A stretch of DNA of 11,499 bases, taken from NCBI GenBank assembly GCA_002737105.1, contig NSHO01000047.1, positions 1-11,499 of the forward strand, written 5' to 3'. The notes beneath the pieces were generated by a model that did not search any database, was not told where the DNA came from, and saw only the letters and a list, made by a program, of their open reading frames with translations. A program made the position numbers and the translations under genes. This stretch comes from Flavobacteriales bacterium (lineage in GTDB: Bacteria; Bacteroidota; Bacteroidia; Flavobacteriales; Flavobacteriaceae). Positions 1 through 5,702 of the stretch are shown here, piece by piece (position 1 is the stretch's first letter; each line of letters opens with the position of its first letter).

Positions 1-1
1 G

Positions 2-685
2 TTTTTTGGTGTAGCTTTCGGTAGAAAATCAGATCTTACTATTGCATCAACTGCCTTTGTAACCGCTATGATATTAATGGTAGCGCATTGGAATTGGATG
101 GATCCAAGTATTGCCAATTTACAACCGGTTTTAAATTCGTATTGGTTAATGATTCACGTTGCGGTTATTGTAGCCAGTTATGGACCCTTTACTTTAGCCA
201 TGATTTTAGGATTGGTAGCTTTGTTTTTAATGATTTTTACCAACAAGAACAACAAAGCTAAAATGGAATTGAATATCAAAGAAATTACTTATATTAACGA
301 ATTGGCTTTAACGGTTGGTTTAATCATGTTAACTATTGGTAATTTCCTTGGCGGACAATGGGCAAATGAAAGTTGGGGACGCTACTGGGGTTGGGATCCA
401 AAAGAAACTTGGGCTTTAATTAGTATTATGGTGTATGCATTTGTAATTCATGCTCGTTTTGTGCCTGCTTTACGCGGTTTGTTTGCCTATAACTTTATGT
501 CGGTTTTGGCTTTTGCAAGTATTTTAATGACGTATTTTGGCGTGAATTTTCATTTAAGCGGTAAGCATTCGTACGCTTCTGGAGAATCTCAAAATGTGGT
601 GTATTATTTATACGCTTTAGCGATTGTTTTAGTGATTTCTGTTTTAGCATTTATAAAGTATAAAAAATTGTATAAGAAAAAATAA
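2..685 (+). CDS. ccsA: Cytochrome c biogenesis protein, CcsA/ResC type (C-terminal part; 5' end outside window)
   Basis: The frame is open from the left edge to TAA at 683-685, so this is the last 227 residues of a longer protein. The family (System II cytochrome c maturation) carries haem across the inner membrane and presents it for attachment to apocytochrome c. The sequence shows about five hydrophobic segments and the tryptophan-rich WWD signature WGRYWGWD (nt 374-397) on the outer face. Histidines flank it: one in MIHVAVIVASYG (nt 155-157) and one in NFHLSGKHSYAS (nt 551-553), matching the external haem-ligand histidines P-His1 and P-His2. It ends in a short lysine-rich cytoplasmic tail. 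In Bacteroidetes this domain is often fused behind a CcsB/ResB half; whether that is so here cannot be seen. The ATG at 68 is internal, not a start. Confidence 0.9.
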   Translation, partial: FFGVAFGRKSDLTIASTAFVTAMILMVAHWNWMDPSIANLQPVLNSYWLMIHVAVIVASYGPFTLAMILGLVALFLMIFTNKNNKAKMELNIKEITYINELALTVGLIMLTIGNFLGGQWANESWGRYWGWDPKETWALISIMVYAFVIHARFVPALRGLFAYNFMSVLAFASILMTYFGVNFHLSGKHSYASGESQNVVYYLYALAIVLVISVLAFIKYKKLYKKK

Positions 686-688
686 GGC

Positions 689-709
689 AACCTTTTTGGT
701 TTTTTTATT
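689..709 (+). terminator. Possible weak terminator after ccsA
   Basis: A 4-bp stem (AACC 689-692 with GGTT 698-701) closes a five-T loop and runs into a T-rich stretch. The position, just after the ccsA stop, is right. The stem is very short, so this is only a weak candidate. Confidence 0.3.
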
Positions 710-745
710 TAACCCAACATTAACTTTTATTTGCTATATTTTTTT

Positions 746-753
746 TACTTTTG
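746..753 (+). promoter_or_regulatory. Bacteroidetes -7 promoter box for the GPx gene
   Basis: TACTTTTG matches TAnnTTTG exactly and lies 18 nt before the ATG at 772, giving an expected short 5' leader. No TTTG -33 box lies at the usual spacing; the nearest upstream TTTG (730-733) is only 12 nt away. Confidence 0.4.
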
Positions 754-771
754 AATTTAAATTATTTGATT

Positions 772-1407
772 ATGAAACTATTTCACACGTTCACAGGCGC
801 AGTATTAATTTTATTGGCTTGTAATACCAAATCGGAAGAAAAAAAACAAGAAAATTGGGAACATTTCGTAGAAAATACAAATGAAAATGTTCCAGTAGAA
901 ACTCCAAAAACAAATACTATGGAACAAGGTTCAATTTATACCTTTAAAGTAAAAGATTTATCAGGAAACGAATTTGATTTTGCTACTCTTAAAGGTAAAA
1001 AAATCTTAATTGTAAACACCGCTTCTGAATGCGGCTTAACACCACAATACGAGCAATTACAAGCCGTTTACGAAAAGTATAAAAATAGTAATTTTGTAAT
1101 TGTAGGTTTTCCAGCAAATAATTTTGGTTCTCAAGAGCCAGGTACAAATGCCGAAATTGGTGCCTTTTGTAAAAAGAATTATGGCGTTACTTTTCCAATG
1201 ATGGAAAAAATTTCTGTTAAAGGAAGCGACATGCATGTTTTATATCAGTTTTTAACTCAAAAAAGTAAAAACGGTTTAAAAGACAGCGAAGTAGAATGGA
1301 ATTTTCAAAAATATTTAATTGACGAAAAAGGACATTTAGCAGAAGTGATGTCTCCAAGAGTTGTACCAAACGATACCTCAATTATCAATTGGATTGAAGG
1401 AAAATAA
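772..1407 (+). CDS. Glutathione peroxidase-family thiol peroxidase, predicted lipoprotein
   Basis: A 211-residue peroxidase predicted to reduce hydroperoxides. The N terminus is a lipoprotein signal peptide with lipobox LLAC (C17), followed by a polar linker to about residue 50. The GPx fold starts near residue 55. Catalytic landmarks are the peroxidatic cysteine C87 in NTASECG (codon TGC, so not selenocysteine), Gln121 in NNFGSQEPG and Trp176-Asn177 in EWNFQKYLID. C133 in FCKKNYGVTFP sits where yeast Gpx3 has its resolving cysteine, so I infer a two-cysteine, thioredoxin-type mechanism rather than use of glutathione. I chose ATG 772 over the in-frame TTG at 751 because it puts the signal peptide at the very N terminus and lies just after a promoter box. 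The protein should be anchored facing the periplasm. Confidence 0.9.
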   Translation: MKLFHTFTGAVLILLACNTKSEEKKQENWEHFVENTNENVPVETPKTNTMEQGSIYTFKVKDLSGNEFDFATLKGKKILIVNTASECGLTPQYEQLQAVYEKYKNSNFVIVGFPANNFGSQEPGTNAEIGAFCKKNYGVTFPMMEKISVKGSDMHVLYQFLTQKSKNGLKDSEVEWNFQKYLIDEKGHLAEVMSPRVVPNDTSIINWIEGK

Positions 1408-1410
1408 ATT

Positions 1411-1460
1411 TAGTATTCAGTGTTCAGTTTTTAGTATTCAGTAACTGAACACTGAACACT
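1411..1460. repeat. 7-bp-periodic intergenic repeat, tract 1
   Basis: The gap between the GPx gene and the GNAT gene divides into successive 7-mers: TAGTATT, CAGTGTT, CAGTTTT, TAGTATT, CAGTAAC, TGAACAC, TGAACAC. The first four read the CAGT/TAGT motif forward and the last ones read its reverse complement, so the tract folds on itself. It shares its period with the tracts at 4344-4407 and 5657-5698. Function unknown. Confidence 0.75.
1416..1456. terminator. 14-bp perfect hairpin between convergent genes
   Basis: Arms 1416-1429 and 1443-1456 are exact reverse complements over 14 bp with a 13-nt loop. It begins 9 nt after the GPx stop and ends 10 nt before the GNAT stop, so it could terminate transcripts from both sides. 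Neither flank has a good run of T, so it is not a textbook intrinsic terminator; it may instead protect 3' ends or be a by-product of the repeat. Confidence 0.45.
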
Positions 1461-1465
1461 TTCTT

Positions 1466-1960
1466 CTAAAGCATTTTCTGCATAAACACAGAATGCAGCC
1501 AGCGGTCAAATTTATAACCAGATTCTTTGATAAATCCTGCTTTTTCAAAGCCAAATTTTTCGTGAAAAGCAATACTACTTTCATTTTCTGAATCAATCAC
1601 GCCAATCATCGTATGTAGATTTTGTTTTTTTGCCAATTCGATTAATTCAGAAAGTAATAATTTTCCTATTCCTTTTCCGATATAGTTTTTTTTGGCATAT
1701 ACCGAATGTTCCACCGTAAATTTATATGCCTCTCTAAATCGGAATTCGCTATAATAACCAAATCCAACAATTTCATCAGCTACTTTTGCTACAATAATTG
1801 GGAACCCTTTTTGTAATTTATCGTCAAAAATAGCCAATTGTTGCGCTAAAGTTCTTGGTTCATAATCGTATAAAGCTGTGCCAGTCAAAATTTGCTCATT
1901 AATAATTTCAAGTATAGCTGGACAATCTTCCGATTGATACTTATAAATTGTTGGGTTCAT
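1466..1960 (-). CDS. GNAT N-acetyltransferase, phosphinothricin acetyltransferase-like (Pat/YncA group)
   Basis: A 164-residue single-domain GNAT enzyme expected to transfer acetyl from acetyl-CoA to an amine. The acetyl-CoA pyrophosphate-binding loop appears as NYIGKGIGK (residues 92-100), preceded by the VEHSVYA strand (83-89). The later segments TMIGVIDSENESSIAFHE (117-134), KFGFEKAGF (135-143) and GYKFDRWLHSVFMQ (148-161) are characteristic of the phosphinothricin/methionine-sulfoximine acetyltransferase branch. The length fits that branch. The true substrate may be an amino-acid analogue or another small amine; a drug-resistance role cannot be read from sequence. The start ATG is at 1958-1960. 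A near-match to the -7 box (TACTTTTA, 1981-1988 on the minus strand) lies 20 nt upstream, so it is probably transcribed alone. Confidence 0.88.
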   Translation of the reverse strand: MNPTIYKYQSEDCPAILEIINEQILTGTALYDYEPRTLAQQLAIFDDKLQKGFPIIVAKVADEIVGFGYYSEFRFREAYKFTVEHSVYAKKNYIGKGIGKLLLSELIELAKKQNLHTMIGVIDSENESSIAFHEKFGFEKAGFIKESGYKFDRWLHSVFMQKML

Positions 1961-1980
1961 TTTAGAATTTATTTATGACA

Positions 1981-1988
1981 TAAAAGTA
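1981..1988 (-). promoter_or_regulatory. Near-consensus -7 box for the GNAT gene
   Basis: TACTTTTA on the minus strand, one base off TAnnTTTG, lies 20 nt before the GNAT ATG. No -33 box is evident. Confidence 0.25.
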
Positions 1989-2010
1989 TAAAAAAATCTG
2001 TATTTATTAG

Positions 2011-2018
2011 TAAATTTG
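2011..2018 (+). promoter_or_regulatory. Candidate -7 box for menD
   Basis: TAAATTTG matches TAnnTTTG exactly, predicting a leader of about 55 nt before the GTG at 2080. A second, imperfect box (TACTTTTA, 2046-2053) lies closer. Neither has a clear -33 partner, so the choice between them is open. Confidence 0.3.
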
Positions 2019-2079
2019 TGCTTATCATTTAAACACATTTAGATATACTTTTAAAACTTAAATTAATTAAAATTACTAT

Positions 2080-3762
2080 GTGTTTCAATACAAAACTAAA
2101 TTGAAAGCTAACTCCTATCCAAAAATACCATTAGCGCAAGCGGTAATTCAAATTTTTCGTCAAAAAGAAATTCAGCATATTGTAATTTCTCCAGGATCGA
2201 GAAACGCCCCTTTAACTATAGGATTTACCAATCAGGAAGATTTTACATGTTATAGCATTGCTGATGAACGTTGTGCGGCTTTTTTTGCTTTAGGTTTGGC
2301 GCAACAATTACAAAAACCTGTTGCGGTTGTTTGCACTTCGGGTTCGGCAGTTTTAAATTATTATCCCGCCGTTGCTGAAGCATTTTATAGTCAAATTCCG
2401 TTACTTATTGTTTCAGCTGATAGACCAAAAAATAAAATTGACATTGGTGATGGACAAACCATTCGTCAAGAAAATGTGTTTGCGAATCATATTGTTTTTT
2501 CAGCGAATTTAACTGAAAATGCTTCAGTCCAAAATGATAATCTTATTGTTTCTGCTATCGAAACCGCTATTTCTCAAAAAGGTCCAGCTCATATAAATGT
2601 GCCTTTTGAGGAACCGTTATATGAAACACTATCAGAACCAACTTATTTTCCGATAATTTCCAATTCGTTTAATGAAAAATCCGAGTTTAATTTGGATGCG
2701 AAATTCTTATCAGAATGGCAATCAGCTAAAAAGAAATTAATTTTAGTTGGCGAGTTGTTACCAAACCCTATCGAACAAAAGTATATTGAATCTTTAGCTA
2801 ATGACGAAAGTGTATTGGTACTTTTGGAAAAAACATCAAATTTACATCATCCTACTTTTATCGACAGAATTGATACTTTAATTTCTACTTTTTCTGAAGA
2901 CGAAAAGCTTAATTTTCAACCAGATATTTTGCTTACATTTGGTGGTATGGTAGTTTCAAAAAGAATAAAATCTTTGTTGAGAAATTACCAGCCAAAGCAA
3001 CATTGGCATGTAGATGAAATTAGAGCTTATGATACATTTGGTTGTTTGTCGCAACATTTTCAAACAAATAGCACAAGTTTTTTAAGTCAATTAGTAGTTA
3101 AAAATAATGTGGTAGAATCAAACTACCAGCGCGATTTTCAATCCATTTGGCAAGATAGATTAGTAAAACACATTAAATACATGTCTGAAATTCCATTTTC
3201 AGATTTTAAAGTTTTCGATTTTTTAAGTCGTAATTTACCTGAGAATATTCAATTACAAGTTAGCAATAGTTCGCCAATACGATATTTGCAATTGGTGGCG
3301 TTGCCTAAAACAATTGAGGTATATAGTAATCGTGGCACAAGCGGAATTGACGGAAGTACATCAACTGCAATTGGAGCTGCTGTAGCAAATAAAAAACCTA
3401 CAATTTTTGTTACTGGCGATATAAGTTTTCTATACGACAGTAATGCTTTATGGAACAATTATATTCCGAAGCATTTCAAAATTATTTTAATTAACAACAG
3501 TGGTGGCGGTATTTTTAGAATATTGCCTGGCCACGAAGAAACGGAAACTTTCAATACTTTTTTCGAAACTTCTCACCACTTAACAGCGGAACACTTGGCC
3601 AAAATGTATGCGTTTGAATATACTTCAGTTCAAAACGAAGCGGAACTGAATGCTGTTTGGGATTCTTTTATTTCGAACGATAATAAACCATCTATTTTAG
3701 AAATTTTCACGCCTGAAAAAATAAATGATATTGTTTTATTAGATTACTTTAATAAGTTGTAA
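2080..3762 (+). CDS. menD: 2-succinyl-5-enolpyruvyl-6-hydroxy-3-cyclohexene-1-carboxylate synthase (MenD)
   Basis: A thiamine-diphosphate enzyme that joins isochorismate and 2-oxoglutarate (with loss of CO2) in menaquinone synthesis. The N-terminal pyrimidine-binding domain shows ISPGSRNAPL (36-45), the likely catalytic Glu63 in ADERCAAFFALG, TSGSAVLNYYPAVAEA (86-101) and GDGQTIRQENVF (123-134). The C-terminal diphosphate-binding domain shows SNRGTSGIDG from about residue 417, GD at 446-447 and NN at 472-473, followed by SGGGIFRILPG. At up to 560 residues it is full length. Start choice is uncertain: GTG 2080 gives 560 residues, while TTG 2101 gives 553 and begins nearer the usual family start just before YPKIPLAQ. 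The ATG at 2078 is out of frame. The other men genes are not in the window. Confidence 0.96.
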   Translation: MFQYKTKLKANSYPKIPLAQAVIQIFRQKEIQHIVISPGSRNAPLTIGFTNQEDFTCYSIADERCAAFFALGLAQQLQKPVAVVCTSGSAVLNYYPAVAEAFYSQIPLLIVSADRPKNKIDIGDGQTIRQENVFANHIVFSANLTENASVQNDNLIVSAIETAISQKGPAHINVPFEEPLYETLSEPTYFPIISNSFNEKSEFNLDAKFLSEWQSAKKKLILVGELLPNPIEQKYIESLANDESVLVLLEKTSNLHHPTFIDRIDTLISTFSEDEKLNFQPDILLTFGGMVVSKRIKSLLRNYQPKQHWHVDEIRAYDTFGCLSQHFQTNSTSFLSQLVVKNNVVESNYQRDFQSIWQDRLVKHIKYMSEIPFSDFKVFDFLSRNLPENIQLQVSNSSPIRYLQLVALPKTIEVYSNRGTSGIDGSTSTAIGAAVANKKPTIFVTGDISFLYDSNALWNNYIPKHFKIILINNSGGGIFRILPGHEETETFNTFFETSHHLTAEHLAKMYAFEYTSVQNEAELNAVWDSFISNDNKPSILEIFTPEKINDIVLLDYFNKL

Positions 3763-3785
3763 TAATACTTGAATGATCAATAAAA

Positions 3786-3810
3786 AAATCCTCAATACTA
3801 TTGAGGATTT
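3786..3810. terminator. Bidirectional intrinsic terminator between menD and DUF1456 gene
   Basis: AAATCCTCAA (3786-3795) pairs perfectly with TTGAGGATTT (3801-3810) around a TACTA loop. The plus strand continues into a T-rich tail (3813-3824). On the minus strand the stem is followed by seven T (complement of 3782-3788), adjoining the stem. The minus-strand gene's stop at 3815-3817 is only 4 nt from the stem. It should end transcription from both convergent genes. Confidence 0.88.
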
Positions 3811-3814
3811 GCTT

Positions 3815-4312
3815 TTATTTTTTTCCGTCTTTAAATTTAAATTTTTCAACTGGATTTTGTTTGGCGGGTTTTTTATCGTTGCCAAATTTATTTTTTCCAA
3901 ACGATGGTTTTTTATCTGAACTTTCACCGGTTTTGGGCTTAAATTCTTTCTTTTCGCCAGTTCTTGGTTTAAACTGTGGTTTACTATCCGTTTTATTATA
4001 AGGTTTTTTCGGTTCGTAAACTTTATCTGTTCGTTCAGTTTGTGTCTCGTAATCTTTGTGCGTCTTAATTACTTCTCGCGGATTTTTCGGATTTTCCTTT
4101 GTACCACGTAAATGAATAATTAATCCGTTTAAGAAATTACGAAGTAATTGGTCGCCACATTCCATAAAATTAGCGTGGTTTTCCGCACGGAAAATATCAC
4201 CTAATTCGCCTTTTGACATTTTAAAATCGACTAAATTTAAGATTTCTACTATCTGGTCGTCACGTAATTGTAAAGCCACACGTAGTTTTTTGAAGATATC
4301 GTTGTTGTTCAT
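3815..4312 (-). CDS. DUF1456 (YehS-like) protein, single domain with a basic tail
   Basis: A 165-residue protein of unknown function. Residues 1-70 form one DUF1456 domain: NNNDIFKKLRVALQLRDDQI at the start and ECGDQLLRNFLNGLIIHLRG at the end match the second half of E. coli YehS, which carries two such domains. The first half is absent. Residues 71-165 are a low-complexity, probably disordered tail, about 30% Lys/Arg, with a repeated FKPRTGE/FKPKTGE motif (114-130) and a KFKFKDGKK end. The charge suggests, but does not prove, contact with nucleic acid or ribosomes. I see no good -7 box directly upstream, so it may share a transcript with the esterase gene, read through the heptamer repeat in the 98-bp gap. 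Confidence 0.85.
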   Translation of the reverse strand: MNNNDIFKKLRVALQLRDDQIVEILNLVDFKMSKGELGDIFRAENHANFMECGDQLLRNFLNGLIIHLRGTKENPKNPREVIKTHKDYETQTERTDKVYEPKKPYNKTDSKPQFKPRTGEKKEFKPKTGESSDKKPSFGKNKFGNDKKPAKQNPVEKFKFKDGKK

Positions 4313-4343
4313 TTTATTTTTATGTTTTTTTGTTTGTTGTAAC

Positions 4344-4407
4344 TTTAGCCTTCAGCCTTTAGCCTTTAGCCTTTAATCTTTAATCTTTTACCCTTTACCC
4401 TTTACCT
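4344..4407. repeat. 7-bp tandem repeat, tract 2 (nine units)
   Basis: Plus-strand units are TTTAGCC, TTCAGCC, TTTAGCC, TTTAGCC, TTTAATC, TTTAATC, TTTTACCC (8 nt), TTTACCC, TTTACCT. The minus strand, which is the coding sense here, reads AAAGGCT-like units. It fills most of the gap between the esterase stop and the DUF1456 start and drifts in sequence along its length, as if made by successive local copying. It shares the AAAGGCW core with tract 3 at 5657-5698. Confidence 0.85.
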
Positions 4408-4410
4408 AAT

Positions 4411-5205
4411 TCAGAAAAGCCAAAGATACGCTTTTGCGAAAGCATTTCTCCATAATTTTTCGTTATGTTTGCCCTCTTTTACAATTACAGATTTATTTAG
4501 CTTTTTGCATTCGCAACGTTTTGAATTGATTAGTGTTTCCATTTCTTTCATTTCGGAAACCATTGTTCCGTCATCTTCTTTATCGCCACAAAGCAAATAA
4601 ATTTTAGTAGTAAATTTTGGTGTGTGCTCCATTTTCTGAAAAATTTCTTTCTTATTTATCCAAAAAGCAGGAGAGAAGTAACCTACTTTTCCAAAAACCT
4701 CTGGATATTGTAAAGCTGCATAAAACGAAACCAAGCCACCAAGCGAACTTCCAAAAATACCAGTATTTTTCGCATTTGTTTTAGTTTTATAAGTTGAATC
4801 AACATAAGGTTTTAATGTTTTTACAATAAATTCTAAGTAGGCATTGGCATTTCCTCCGCCGTGTTTTTCGTTTTTATACGGAGTAAGTTCGTCTATTCGT
4901 TTTTCATTTCCGTGAGAAATACCAATGATAATTACTTTGGCTTTTAAGCTGTCTAAAGTCTCATCAATATTCCATTCTCCAGCGTAAGACGCGGTTTTAT
5001 CAAATAAATTTTGAGCATCGTGCATGTAAATTACAGGATATTTTTTATTAGATTTTTCGTAATTTAATGGTAAATAAATCCAAATTTTCTTTTTCGTTTG
5101 CAGTTGTGGCGCGTCTATTTCAAAGGGAGAAAATCGCTGTTGCGCGACTGTTTTCGTAATTGTAAAGAAAAAAAATATTAGAAATAGTCTTAAAAATTGT
5201 TGCAT
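4411..5205 (-). CDS. Secreted alpha/beta-hydrolase, putative esterase family (esterase D/Fes-like)
   Basis: A 264-residue exported hydrolase of the putative-esterase family, which includes esterase D-like and enterochelin esterase-like enzymes. Residues 1-22 are a signal peptide with a Phe-rich hydrophobic core, likely cut after TKTVAQ. The domain opens with IWIYLPLNYEK (41-51) and YPVIYMHDAQNLFD (56-69). The nucleophile elbow GSSLGG gives Ser154; a likely acid is Asp208 in GDKED (or D211/D212), and His247 in EGKHNEKLWR completes the triad. No lipobox is seen, so the product should be periplasmic or secreted. The substrate is unknown; there is no siderophore gene nearby to support a siderophore role. 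It is divergent from the TerB-like gene, with a TACTTTTA near-promoter box 23 nt before its ATG. Confidence 0.87.
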   Translation of the reverse strand: MQQFLRLFLIFFFFTITKTVAQQRFSPFEIDAPQLQTKKKIWIYLPLNYEKSNKKYPVIYMHDAQNLFDKTASYAGEWNIDETLDSLKAKVIIIGISHGNEKRIDELTPYKNEKHGGGNANAYLEFIVKTLKPYVDSTYKTKTNAKNTGIFGSSLGGLVSFYAALQYPEVFGKVGYFSPAFWINKKEIFQKMEHTPKFTTKIYLLCGDKEDDGTMVSEMKEMETLINSKRCECKKLNKSVIVKEGKHNEKLWRNAFAKAYLWLF

Positions 5206-5210
5206 TTATT

Positions 5211-5218
5211 TATATTTG
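5211..5218 (+). promoter_or_regulatory. -7 box for the TerB-like gene
   Basis: TATATTTG matches TAnnTTTG exactly, 27 nt before the ATG at 5246. It lies in the 40-bp divergent gap; any upstream promoter contacts would fall inside the start of the esterase gene. Confidence 0.4.
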
Positions 5219-5228
5219 AAGAATAGTA

Positions 5229-5236
5229 TAAAAGTA
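5229..5236 (-). promoter_or_regulatory. Near-consensus -7 box for the esterase gene
   Basis: TACTTTTA on the minus strand, one base off TAnnTTTG, lies 23 nt before the esterase ATG and inside the likely 5' leader of the divergent TerB-like gene. Confidence 0.25.
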
Positions 5237-5245
5237 ATAATTTTG

Positions 5246-5647
5246 ATGGAAACTACTCAAGAAAAAATTAGTTTGTTGCAAGAAATGATTTCGTTTGCTT
5301 TAATTGACGGCGAATTGCATGATAGAGAATACGATTTTATAGAAATTGTAGCTTATGAACTGCGAATTGATAAAGCTACTTTATTGAAATTATATGAAAA
5401 TAAAGGAGAAATTAAAGTGATAAAAGACGAAATGAACAGAATTTGTCAGTTTTATCGTTTGGCTTTGTTGATGCGTTCCGATAATGTTTTGCATGAAAGA
5501 GAAACCGTTAAAATTAATGAAATTGGCATTCATATGGGACTAAATCCTTATGCGATGAAGCGCGTTTTGAAACTTATTGAAGAATCACCAAATCATATCG
5601 TTGATGCACATACATTAATTGCTATTTTCAGCGAACAACTGAATTAG
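5246..5647 (+). CDS. Small TerB-like protein, function unknown
   Basis: A 133-residue, mainly helical, soluble protein without a signal peptide. It resembles the TerB/DjlA-N-like fold: FALIDGELHDREYDFIEIVA (residues 17-36) and a second matching segment LLMRSDNVLHERETVKINEI (74-93) each carry the Asp/Glu cluster typical of that family, which in TerB can bind metal. Isolated proteins of this kind are common in Flavobacteriia and are usually called hypothetical or TerB family; no other ter genes lie here, so tellurite resistance should not be assumed. I prefer ATG 5246 to the in-frame TTG at 5216, because the TTG overlaps the promoter box TATATTTG and would add only a short atypical stretch. It converges on rimO across heptamer tract 3. 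Confidence 0.75.
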   Translation: METTQEKISLLQEMISFALIDGELHDREYDFIEIVAYELRIDKATLLKLYENKGEIKVIKDEMNRICQFYRLALLMRSDNVLHERETVKINEIGIHMGLNPYAMKRVLKLIEESPNHIVDAHTLIAIFSEQLN

Positions 5648-5656
5648 GTTTTCTTT

Positions 5657-5698
5657 AAGGCAAAAGGCAAAAGGTATAAGTTAAAAGGTTTAGAGTTT
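5657..5698. repeat. 7-bp tandem repeat, tract 3 (six units)
   Basis: Units are AAGGCAA, AAGGCAA, AAGGTAT, AAGTTAA, AAGGTTT, AGAGTTT, filling the 55-bp gap between the convergent TerB-like and rimO stops. The first units share an AAAGGCW core with the minus-strand reading of tract 2. No convincing hairpin terminator is seen here. Confidence 0.75.
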
Positions 5699-5702
5699 GC
5701 TT

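Noticed and set aside
751..771. Longer GPx start at TTG 751
   Set aside because: It would bury the lipoprotein signal peptide behind seven extra residues and overlap the -7 box; ATG 772 fits better.
1018..1038. Possible selenocysteine in the GPx active site
   Set aside because: The codon in SECG is TGC (cysteine), not TGA.
4344..4407. Telomere-like heptamers (TTTACCC/TTTAGCC, resembling plant telomere repeats)
   Set aside because: Too short, too variable and flanked by ordinary genes; nothing suggests a chromosome end.
5246..5647. Tellurite resistance gene
   Set aside because: Only a loose TerB-like pattern in one small protein; no terA, terC, terD, terE or terZ genes are nearby, so the phenotype cannot be claimed.
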